From Saltatorellus ferox (GTDB lineage: Bacteria > Planctomycetota > UBA1135 > GCA-002686595): a stretch of DNA of 64,000 nucleotides. The stretch is from assembly GCA_007751475.1 (NCBI GenBank), contig CP036434.1:4965524-5029523 (forward strand), read 5' to 3'. The notes under the pieces are model-generated. The model was not told where the DNA came from. It worked only from the letters and a program-made list of their open reading frames with translations, and searched no databases. Both the position numbers and the translations under genes were made by a program. The stretch's first letter is position 1. Each line of letters begins with the position of its first letter. This document shows, one piece after another, positions 45,064 to 52,492 of the stretch.

Positions 45064-46134
45064 ATGCCTTCCACGCCCCGAGCCAGGCGGTCGACCTCCT
45101 GGGTCGACCTGCCGCGAGAACAACTCCTGGACGTACGCATCGCCGATCTTGGCGTGACTCTCGAGGATTCGACGCTCGCGCCGCGCGTCGAGGCGTTGCA
45201 CGCGGAGTTCGAGCGCCGCGGCCTCGATTTCCGTCCCTACGCCTGGCTCTCGACCGACTGGTTCGCCCCTGACGACACCTCCGGCTTCGCGATTCCGTTC
45301 TATCTCGCCCACCCGCGGCTGATCCGGCTGGAGCGCAGCCAGATGCTCGAGGTCGAGGGAGGGACGACGGAAGAGTGCATGAAGCTCATGCGACACGAGG
45401 CCGCCCACGCGCTCGACAACGCCTACGGGCTGCGCCGCCGCAAGGACTGGCGCGAGACCTTCGGCCCGGCGGGTGTCCCCTACCGGTCCTCGTACACGCC
45501 GGATCCGACGAGCCGTGAGTACGTGCTGCACCTCGACTACTGGTACTCCCAGAGCCACCCACTGGAGGATTTCGCCGAGACCTTTGCCGTTTGGCTCAGG
45601 CCGGGTTCGCGCTGGCGCACGAGATACGAGGGCTGGCCTGCGCTCCAAAAGCTGGACTACGTGGATCGCCTGATGAAGGAGATCTCGGGCACGCCGCCGC
45701 GGCTCACCACGCGACGCAAGGAGGAGCCGGCGGGCCGCGTTCGGATGACCCTGCGTTCTTACTACGAGCAAAAGAAGCGGATCTACCAGGACGAAGGGAC
45801 GCCCGCCTTCGACGGCCAGCTCAGCCGCATGTTCCCCGATGCGCAGACCGCCCCGGAGGGCGCTCCGAAGCTGACATCGTTCCTCCGCCAGCACCGCGAG
45901 AAGCTGGTCCGCCGCGTCGCCTCCGGCACCGGCCAGCACCGCTACCTCGTCGACCACGTCGTTCGCGAGATGATCACGCGCGCCAAGCTGCGCGACCTGC
46001 GCGTCCCCGAGATCGCGATGCGCGGCAAGCGACGGCACGCGGACACCGAGGGCGCGCTCATCGATACGGCGATCCTGCTCACTTCTCTCACCTCCCAGTT
46101 CCTGTACGGCGGCCACAATCGGTACCAGCGATGA
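45064..46134 (+). CDS. Putative zinc-binding metallopeptidase
   Basis: This 356-residue protein has the zinc motif HEAAH (111-115) in MRHEAAHALDNAYG and a third ligand Glu172 in EDFAETFAVWL, so it fits the family of putative zinc-binding metallopeptidases (Zn_peptidase_2 type). No signal peptide is apparent, so the protein is probably cytoplasmic. Its stop overlaps the start of an ATP-grasp ligase gene as ATGA, which indicates coupled synthesis and possibly a shared pathway. The substrate is unknown. Confidence 0.75.
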   Translation: MPSTPRARRSTSWVDLPREQLLDVRIADLGVTLEDSTLAPRVEALHAEFERRGLDFRPYAWLSTDWFAPDDTSGFAIPFYLAHPRLIRLERSQMLEVEGGTTEECMKLMRHEAAHALDNAYGLRRRKDWRETFGPAGVPYRSSYTPDPTSREYVLHLDYWYSQSHPLEDFAETFAVWLRPGSRWRTRYEGWPALQKLDYVDRLMKEISGTPPRLTTRRKEEPAGRVRMTLRSYYEQKKRIYQDEGTPAFDGQLSRMFPDAQTAPEGAPKLTSFLRQHREKLVRRVASGTGQHRYLVDHVVREMITRAKLRDLRVPEIAMRGKRRHADTEGALIDTAILLTSLTSQFLYGGHNRYQR

Positions 46135-47165
46135 GTCAACGCAAGCTTCGGATCGCGGTGCTCATGCATCAGGACCTGCTGCCGCCGGAGTCGCTGGAGG
46201 GCATCGATGAGCAGGCGGCCAACAAGTACAAGATGGAGTACGACGTCTGCACGTCGCTCCACAACCTCGGCCACGAGGTGATCCAGGTCGGCGTCGAGGA
46301 CGAGCTCGCGCCGATTCGCCGCGTGCTCAAGGGAGAGAAGCCGCACATCGCCTTCAACCTGCTCATGCACTTCCACGACGCGGGGATCTACGACTCGGCC
46401 GTGGTGGCGTGGCTGGAGCTGCAGAAGCAGCACTACACGGGCTGCAATCCCCGCGGGCTCCTCGTCGCGAACGACAAGGCGCTCTGCAAGAAGGTCCTCG
46501 CGTATCACCGCATCCGCGCTCCGCGATTCTTCACCGTCCCCCGGGGCGGGAAGATCAAGAACCTGCCGAAGAACCTGAACTGGCCGCTGTTCGTCAAATC
46601 GCGCAGCGAGCACGCCTCGACGGGCATCAGCCAGGCGTCGATCGTCCATGACCGCGACCAGCTCCAGAGCCGCGTCACGTACATCCACGAGCAGGTCGGC
46701 ACCGGCACCCTCTGCGAGGAGTACATCGAGGGACGCGAACTCACGATCGCGATCATGGGCAACAACCGGATCGAGATCTCCCCGGTCTGGGAGATCTTCA
46801 TGGACGAGCTGCCCTCCGGCGTCGCGAACATCACGACCAGCCGCGTGAAGTGGGACCACGCCTACCAGAAGAAGATCGGTTTGCGCACGGGACCCGCCCT
46901 CGAACTCGATCCGGCGAAGGCCGACGAGATCCGGCGCACGGCGCGCCGGATCCACAAGGCGCTCGGCCTCTCGGGGTACACCCGTATCGACATGCGCATG
47001 GGAAGCGACGGCCGGGTTTGGGTCCTGGAGGCGAACCCGAACCCGGACCTCTGCTTCGGCGAGGACTTCGCGGAGAGCTTCGAGAAGGTTGGCTACACGT
47101 ACGACGACCTGGTTCAAAAGATCGTGAACCTCGGCCTTCGCTACGACGCTCCCTGGAAGGGCTGA
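46131..47165 (+). CDS. ATP-grasp ligase, D-alanine-D-alanine ligase-like
   Basis: This 344-residue protein has the ATP-grasp fold. Segments include LFVKSRSEHASTGIS for the nucleotide-binding loop, EEYIEGRELTIAIMG, and VLEANPNPDLC, which supplies the metal-binding glutamate and asparagines. These are closest to D-Ala-D-Ala ligase-like proteins, which join an amino acid or peptide carboxylate to an amine. The N-terminal domain (RKLRIAVLMHQDLLPP) differs from DdlA/B, and the length of 344 is near theirs. The ATG overlaps the peptidase stop. It may form or modify a peptide that the adjacent peptidase processes; that is inference. Confidence 0.82.
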   Translation: MSQRKLRIAVLMHQDLLPPESLEGIDEQAANKYKMEYDVCTSLHNLGHEVIQVGVEDELAPIRRVLKGEKPHIAFNLLMHFHDAGIYDSAVVAWLELQKQHYTGCNPRGLLVANDKALCKKVLAYHRIRAPRFFTVPRGGKIKNLPKNLNWPLFVKSRSEHASTGISQASIVHDRDQLQSRVTYIHEQVGTGTLCEEYIEGRELTIAIMGNNRIEISPVWEIFMDELPSGVANITTSRVKWDHAYQKKIGLRTGPALELDPAKADEIRRTARRIHKALGLSGYTRIDMRMGSDGRVWVLEANPNPDLCFGEDFAESFEKVGYTYDDLVQKIVNLGLRYDAPWKG

Positions 47166-47183
47166 CGCAGCGTCGACGGAAGT

Positions 47184-47984
47184 ATGAAAGCGATCCTTCT
47201 TCACGACAGTGGCCCGGGCGCGACGCTCTCCGAAGGAGCGCCCCGGCGGGAGACCATCGTGTACGTCCCCGGCATCGACGGAACGGGCGAGCTGCTCCTC
47301 GGGACCTCGAAGCGGCTCGAGGCGCGCTTCCGGCTCCTGCGCGTGCGCTACGACCCGGAGCCCCCTTCCGACGAACGGCCAGGTGGCGCCCCGCTCTACG
47401 AGCGGCTGGCGGACACCATCGCTGAATGCCTCGACGAAGCGGGCGTTCCGCGCGCCGTCATCCTCGCCGAGTCGTTCGGCGGCGGGGTCGCGCTCCAGCT
47501 TGCGCTACGTCATCCCGATCGCGTCGTCGGCCTGATGCTCGTCAACACGTTCTGCTTCTACCCGCGCCGCATTCGCATCCGGCTGGGCGCTGCGCTCGTG
47601 CCCTTCACCCCGAAGAAGCTCCTCCAGCTCGGACGGATCAGCCTCGCCGCAAAGCTCTTCTTCCGGCCCCGGAAGGACGCCGAGGCGGAAGAGCTCTTCC
47701 GCCAGGCGATCCCCGGATTCGCGCGCGGCGGCTACGCGGAGCGCATGCGGGCGATCCCCGAGCTGGACCTTCGGGATCGACTGGGAGAGGTGACGGCACG
47801 CTGCGAGCTGTTTTGCTCCAGCGACGACGCCGTCGTGCCTTCGACGGCCACCATGCAGGTGCTGGCGGACGGGCTCCCGAACGCACAATTGACGACGCTG
47901 GAGGGGGCCAATCACATCGTGTTGCCGCTGGCGGAGGAGCCCTGGGTCGAACGGCTGGAGGAACTCTTTCGGTCCGCGAAATAG
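47184..47984 (+). CDS. Alpha/beta hydrolase
   Basis: The 266-residue protein is an alpha/beta hydrolase. The oxyanion strand reads YVPGIDGTGEL, the nucleophile elbow AESFGGG carries Ser near residue 97, an aspartate is in SSDDAVVP, and the catalytic histidine is in GANHIV. There is no signal peptide. Members of this broad superfamily include esterases, thioesterases and lactonases. It begins 18 bases after the ATP-grasp gene, so it is likely part of the same transcript. The substrate is not known. Confidence 0.83.
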   Translation: MKAILLHDSGPGATLSEGAPRRETIVYVPGIDGTGELLLGTSKRLEARFRLLRVRYDPEPPSDERPGGAPLYERLADTIAECLDEAGVPRAVILAESFGGGVALQLALRHPDRVVGLMLVNTFCFYPRRIRIRLGAALVPFTPKKLLQLGRISLAAKLFFRPRKDAEAEELFRQAIPGFARGGYAERMRAIPELDLRDRLGEVTARCELFCSSDDAVVPSTATMQVLADGLPNAQLTTLEGANHIVLPLAEEPWVERLEELFRSAK

Positions 47985-47997
47985 GCGTACGACTTGC

Positions 47998-48003
47998 TAC
48001 CGT
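47998..48003 (+). promoter_or_regulatory. -10 hexamer TACCGT before the lipoprotein gene
   Basis: TACCGT ends seven bases before the ATG at 48011 and begins 13 bases after the hydrolase stop. It may provide an internal, leaderless start in addition to read-through. Confidence 0.35.
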
Positions 48004-48010
48004 GCGGCCC

Positions 48011-49024
48011 ATGGGAACCCACCGAAGCCTTCTCCCGGCCGCCCACGCCGTCACCCTCGTCGTCACCCTCGCCGTCGCTGGCTGCGCCAGCCCGATCCGC
48101 GTCGAGGAGTCCGACTGGCGCCCGCGCGTCCACGACCTCTCCCGCCCCGCGCCCGCCGAGGTGGTCGACGCCTCCGCGCCGGTGACGCTGCCGACGACGC
48201 TCCAGGGACCGCTGCTCGTCAAGTCCTTCCTGCGCTACGAACTGACGCGCGGCGCGCGGGACCCCGCGGGCGACGGAGACGTCTGGGAGATCCGATTCCA
48301 GGGCCCTGAACGGCCCGTGCAGAGCGTGGATTCATGGGCTTCGGTGACCCTGACGTCGCCGGGGAATCGCCAGGCGGCCATGGTGAAGGGAGCACGGGTC
48401 TACAGCGGGCGCATCAACGTCGCCCGGCGCGGAAAGGAGACCGACGACGCTCTCCTGCTCCTGCCGCTCGCCTTCACGGACGACTCCCTCTTCCGCGCGT
48501 GCGAGGTCCTCGGGCCGATGGACCTCGAGGAGTTCCAGCGCGCGTCGGACGTCGAGACGATCGGCGACGCGTACATCGGCGGCTTCCTCGCGGGCTTCGG
48601 CGCTTCCTTCACGGTGCAGCGATCCAGCGCGCTGCGCTCGCTGATGTCGGACGTGATGCAGTGGCCGTCCGGCTGGCTGGGCAAGGACGACGACGCGCTC
48701 GTGGCGCTGCGGCCGGATGCGCTGAGCGCCGAGCCTTGCAGCACGCCCTTCGGCCCGGGGTGGCGTGTTCCCGTGGAGATCACGGCGGGCGAGACGCAGG
48801 CCTTCGTCGGTGAGGTCACCGTCGTCGAGCCGGGGGGAGCCCTGAAGCTCGCCGCTGGAGTCGTCGAGGTGACGGGTTATGCCCCCCATCGCCCCGACGA
48901 AGTCCTTCGGCTCAAGCTGGTCGGGGCGCATGCTCCGCGGACGGAGCACCTCGCGCCCAAGGCGATCGAAAGCCTGCTGGAGATCAAGCCTCGCTCGAAG
49001 ACCACGATGGGCGGCCGGGAGTAG
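48011..49024 (+). CDS. Lipoprotein of unknown function
   Basis: The 337-residue product has a lipoprotein signal ending VAGC at about residue 24. The mature protein has no domain I recognise; it shows mixed alpha and beta character, and two cysteines beyond the anchor (in FRACEV and EPCSTP). It follows the hydrolase by 26 bases and is the last gene before a 376-base gap, so it may share the peptidase/ligase transcript or use its own TACCGT promoter. Confidence 0.62.
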   Translation: MGTHRSLLPAAHAVTLVVTLAVAGCASPIRVEESDWRPRVHDLSRPAPAEVVDASAPVTLPTTLQGPLLVKSFLRYELTRGARDPAGDGDVWEIRFQGPERPVQSVDSWASVTLTSPGNRQAAMVKGARVYSGRINVARRGKETDDALLLLPLAFTDDSLFRACEVLGPMDLEEFQRASDVETIGDAYIGGFLAGFGASFTVQRSSALRSLMSDVMQWPSGWLGKDDDALVALRPDALSAEPCSTPFGPGWRVPVEITAGETQAFVGEVTVVEPGGALKLAAGVVEVTGYAPHRPDEVLRLKLVGAHAPRTEHLAPKAIESLLEIKPRSKTTMGGRE

Positions 49025-49400
49025 TGGCCCTGGCCGGACTCGAGCCTCTGCACTTGAGCCTCTGCACTTGAGCCTCTGGCACCGAAACAGGCCTCGGGCC
49101 TGCAGTCGGAAGACCGAGATGCCGGCGAAAAGTCCGAAATTCATGTCGGACCAGCGGTCCCCCCTGCGGTGTCCCGATGGAAGCGGCGCAGAGATGTGCC
49201 TGCCAATACCTGAATCCGAGACCAGAAGTGCTCCCTCCGACGTGGTCGTCCGCGACCGTGCGGCGTCGACAGGTCGAGCCCCATCGGACTCTGCACCGCT
49301 TCCCCCGAAGGGCCCGCCGCTGCCTGGAGCGTCCCCCCCCGCTCCTGCGCTGCGGGCCCTGTCCCTTTCCTGCCTGCAGTGCGGTATCGTGGCGCCGCCC
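49025..49400. other. Intergenic region with 14-bp tandem repeats
   Basis: The unit GAGCCTCTGCACTT occurs at 49042-49055 and 49056-49069, and GAGCCTCTG again at 49070-49078. A short inverted repeat CAGGCC-TCG-GGCCTG lies at about 49085-49099. I see no gene, tRNA or convincing terminator in the rest. TATCGT at 49385-49390 is a possible -10, ten bases before the next ATG. Confidence 0.6.
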
Positions 49401-50870
49401 ATGACGGAAGCCGACGACCCCACCACGCCCCTGCGCGACGCCCTCCGCGTCTCGCCCGACAACGTTCCCCTTCGGCGGCATCTGGCCGAGACGCTGGCGA
49501 AGCTCGGCAGGCATGCCGAAGCCGAGGGTGAGTTTCGCCAGGTCCTCGGCGCCCTGGAGCCGGCCGACCCTGCGGGCGATGTCATCCGACTTGCGCTCGC
49601 GGCGACGTATCTGGCCCAGGGCAAGCTCAGCCACGCCGACGTTCTCGCGGAACTCGTGACGAAGCGGGACAGTGCTCCGGCGGCAGCGTTTCTCCTACTC
49701 GCCCGGATCCGACTCGCCGAGAAGGACCCCAAGGCGGCCAGGATTGCCTTCGATCGCGCCTGCAAGCTGGACCGGTCGCTGCGCGACTCGGAGGTCGCGC
49801 GCCAGCTCGGGCTTCGCCCGAGCGATCCGGACGAGGACGACCGAGATGACGACGACCTGGATGAGGACGGCGACGACGATGACGATGAGGACGGCTGGGA
49901 TCCCATGGACGACGAGCCGGACTTCAGGCACGCGCTGCGATCCTCCGCCCCCGACCCCAAGGACGACAAGGATCGAATCACGGACGCGGACTTCGAGCGC
50001 CCGAAGATCGCCTTCGACGACGTCGGCGGTATGGACGACGTCAAGGAGGAGATCTCCATCAAGGTGATCCAGCCGCTCGCGCATCCTGAACTCTTTGCCG
50101 CCTACGGCAAGAAGGTCGGCGGTGGCGTCCTGATGTACGGTCCGCCGGGCTGCGGCAAGACGCACCTCGCGCGCGCGACCGCAGGGGAGGCGAAGGCCGC
50201 CTTCATGAGCGTCGGCATCCATCAGGTGCTGGAGCTATGGATCGGGTCGTCCGAGCGCAACCTGCGCCGGATCTTCGACGAAGCGCGGCGGCGCGCGCCC
50301 TGCGTGCTCTTCTTCGACGAGGTCGACGCGCTGGGCGGCAAGCGCGCGAGCGCGGCGAACAACGCGGGCCGACAGATCATCAACCAGTTCCTGTCCGAAC
50401 TGGACGGCGTGGAGGACGGGAACGAGGGGCTCCTGATCCTCGCAGCCACCAATGCGCCCTGGCACCTGGACGCCGCGTTCCGGCGCCCGGGTCGCTTCGA
50501 TCGGATGATCTTCGTGCCGCCCCCGGACCTCGCGGCGCGCGTGTCGATCCTGGAGGTGCTGCTCCGCGACAAGCCCAAGGACTCGATCGACCTCGGCAAG
50601 ATCGCGAAGAAGACCGACAGGTTCTCCGGCGCGGATCTCAAGGGGCTCGTCGACCTCTGCATCGAAGGGAAGCTGCGCGAGGCGCTGAAGACCGGAAAGC
50701 CGGGGCCGATCACCGAGAAGGACCTGCTGGCGGCGGCGAAGCGCCTCTCTGCGACGACCTCCGAGTGGTTCGCGACGGCGAAGAACCACGTGCTGTTCGC
50801 CAACGAGGGCGGGAGCTACGACGACGTGGCCGCGTACATGGGGCTGCGTCCCAGGCGAGACCAGAGTTGA
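49401..50870 (+). CDS. AAA+ ATPase with N-terminal TPR-like region
   Basis: This 489-residue cytoplasmic protein has a helical TPR-like region (about 1-135), a very acidic linker (about 140-195), then one AAA+ module: Walker A GPPGCGKT (247-254), Walker B FFDE (304-307), a sensor asparagine in ATNAPW (Asn351), and arginine residues RRPGRFDR (361-368). The sequence is close to FtsH- or Cdc48-type AAA modules but without a protease domain, so it is likely a remodelling ATPase, with the TPR and acidic linker as adaptors. The stop overlaps the TPR membrane gene as TTGA, suggesting that the two products work together. The client is unknown. Confidence 0.85.
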   Translation: MTEADDPTTPLRDALRVSPDNVPLRRHLAETLAKLGRHAEAEGEFRQVLGALEPADPAGDVIRLALAATYLAQGKLSHADVLAELVTKRDSAPAAAFLLLARIRLAEKDPKAARIAFDRACKLDRSLRDSEVARQLGLRPSDPDEDDRDDDDLDEDGDDDDDEDGWDPMDDEPDFRHALRSSAPDPKDDKDRITDADFERPKIAFDDVGGMDDVKEEISIKVIQPLAHPELFAAYGKKVGGGVLMYGPPGCGKTHLARATAGEAKAAFMSVGIHQVLELWIGSSERNLRRIFDEARRRAPCVLFFDEVDALGGKRASAANNAGRQIINQFLSELDGVEDGNEGLLILAATNAPWHLDAAFRRPGRFDRMIFVPPPDLAARVSILEVLLRDKPKDSIDLGKIAKKTDRFSGADLKGLVDLCIEGKLREALKTGKPGPITEKDLLAAAKRLSATTSEWFATAKNHVLFANEGGSYDDVAAYMGLRPRRDQS

Positions 50871-52225
50871 GCGACGCGATCACGCGGGCCAGGCTGCTCA
50901 TGGGCAGCGGACGCATGCAGGAAGCGCTCGAGCCGCTGGGCCGCGCGCTCGCCGAGAATCCGAGCGACGCGGAAGCCCATGCGCTCCGTGCGCTCGCGCT
51001 CGCGGATCTGGAGGAGTTCCCCGAAGCCCTGGAGTCCGCGCAGCGCGCGAGCGGCGAGGATCCCGACTGGGCGTTCCCCCACCACGTCACGGCCCAGGTA
51101 CTGCTCCGCTGGGGCAAGAAACGCCCCGCGCTGGCGGCGGCCGAAGAGGCCGTGGCCATCGACCCCGAGAACGAGAACCACCACGCGATGGTCGCGGCGT
51201 GCCACGCGAGCTTGAGCCAGTGGCGCGAGGGGCTCGCCGCCGCCGAGCGCGGGCTCGCGCTCTCCGCCGAGCACGCCCAGTGCACGAACCTCCGCGCGCT
51301 CTGCCTGCGCCAGCTCGGTGACGTCGACGAGGCGACGAGCGCGCTGCGCGCCAGCCTCGCGGAGGATCCCGACAATGCGTGGACCCACCAGAACCTCGGA
51401 TTCGCGTCGCTGGCAAATGGGCGCTACGACGACGCGATCGCGTCGTTCCGCGAGTCGCTGCGGCTCGATCCCACCGACGAGGAGTCGCGCGTCGGGCTGG
51501 CGACCGCGCTGAAGGGGCGCGTGCCGCTCTATCGACCGATCATCGCGTGGCAGCTCTTTTGCAGCAAGCTGTCGAGTCGATTCGGCATCGGGCTCGTCTT
51601 CGGCCTGATGATCCTCGTGAACGTGGTCCGTCGTTCGCTCGGCCCGGACAGCACCGTGGGCACGCTCGTCATCATCGCCTACGCGTCGCTCGTATGGATG
51701 AGCTGGGCCGCGGGCGCGCTCTTCGACGTGCTGCTCTTCGCGCGTGGCGACCTGCGGCCGATTCTCACCGGGCGTGAAAAGGCCGCGAGCCTCGGGGTGA
51801 TCACCTGCCTCGTGCTCGCGCTGGCAGCGCTGGCTGCGCGGATCACCCTCGGGCTTCCGGGCATGGAGTGGAGCGCAGGTGTCTTCGCATTCGCGGCGAT
51901 CCCGATGGCCGCATGGGCCGAGCTCGACAACGCGAAAGCGCGCGGCATGGGCCTCGCCATCGCCATCGCGGCGCTGCTGCTCGCGGGCGGGAGCTTCGCG
52001 CTCCAGCTGCACGCGATGAGCGTGATCGACTGGGACCTCGGCCTCACCGGCCCCGCCGACGAGATCGAAGCGCTGGGTGCGCGCATGCGGCTTTCGCTGT
52101 CGCGGGCGAGCCAGCTCAGCCTCGTCTCGATCGTGATCTCGGTAGGCTCATCGTGGGTGATGCCGTTCCTCGGTCTCGTGCCCGAGCGCCGCGGCGGCCG
52201 CGGTCAGCGACGACGTCCGAGGTAG
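50867..52225 (+). CDS. TPR-repeat membrane protein
   Basis: This 452-residue protein has about six TPR repeats in its first 215 residues, with repeats such as AEEAVAIDPENENHHAMVAA and ASLAEDPDNAWTHQNLGFAS. The second half has about five membrane helices and a short basic C-terminus. TPRs probably face the cytoplasm, where they could bind the AAA+ protein encoded just upstream. The TTG start at 50867 overlaps that gene's stop; an ATG at 50900 is the next choice. The gene ends 36 bases before a terminator. Confidence 0.72.
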   Translation: MSDAITRARLLMGSGRMQEALEPLGRALAENPSDAEAHALRALALADLEEFPEALESAQRASGEDPDWAFPHHVTAQVLLRWGKKRPALAAAEEAVAIDPENENHHAMVAACHASLSQWREGLAAAERGLALSAEHAQCTNLRALCLRQLGDVDEATSALRASLAEDPDNAWTHQNLGFASLANGRYDDAIASFRESLRLDPTDEESRVGLATALKGRVPLYRPIIAWQLFCSKLSSRFGIGLVFGLMILVNVVRRSLGPDSTVGTLVIIAYASLVWMSWAAGALFDVLLFARGDLRPILTGREKAASLGVITCLVLALAALAARITLGLPGMEWSAGVFAFAAIPMAAWAELDNAKARGMGLAIAIAALLLAGGSFALQLHAMSVIDWDLGLTGPADEIEALGARMRLSLSRASQLSLVSIVISVGSSWVMPFLGLVPERRGGRGQRRRPR

Positions 52226-52261
52226 GGAGCCCATGGTAGGGAGTCGGAAAGCAGGAACAAT

Positions 52262-52287
52262 GGGCGGAGAGCCCGTGCTCCCCGCCC
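52262..52287 (+). terminator. Rho-independent-like hairpin
   Basis: An 11-bp stem with one mismatch (52262-52272 with 52277-52287) and a CCGT loop is followed by CTTCTCT. It ends the AAA+/TPR unit and separates it from the convergent sigma-factor gene. The rest of the 267-base gap shows nothing further. Confidence 0.55.
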
Positions 52288-52492
52288 CTTCTCTGTAGCT
52301 GCCAAAGCGTACCTGTGTCCCGGACCCGACCCCTCCTTCCAAGAGTGGCCACGCCCCCTCTGCGATCGCGCACCTGATTTCTGGTGACGCGAGCGCATCG
52401 GTAGGCGCCCATACTGGTCGTGCCCCAGTGGACGACTTCGACGTCTGTCAGGAAGAACGCCCGGCGGCGCCGAGGTGTCGGCGGAATCGCGG

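Noticed and set aside
40361..45157. A 1598-residue plus-strand frame covering two minus-strand genes
   Set aside because: It crosses thiC, the propeller-protease gene and the riboswitch, all of which have clear motifs on the other strand.
49042..49078. Possible CRISPR array
   Set aside because: The 14-bp units abut without spacers and there are fewer than three full copies; no cas genes are present.
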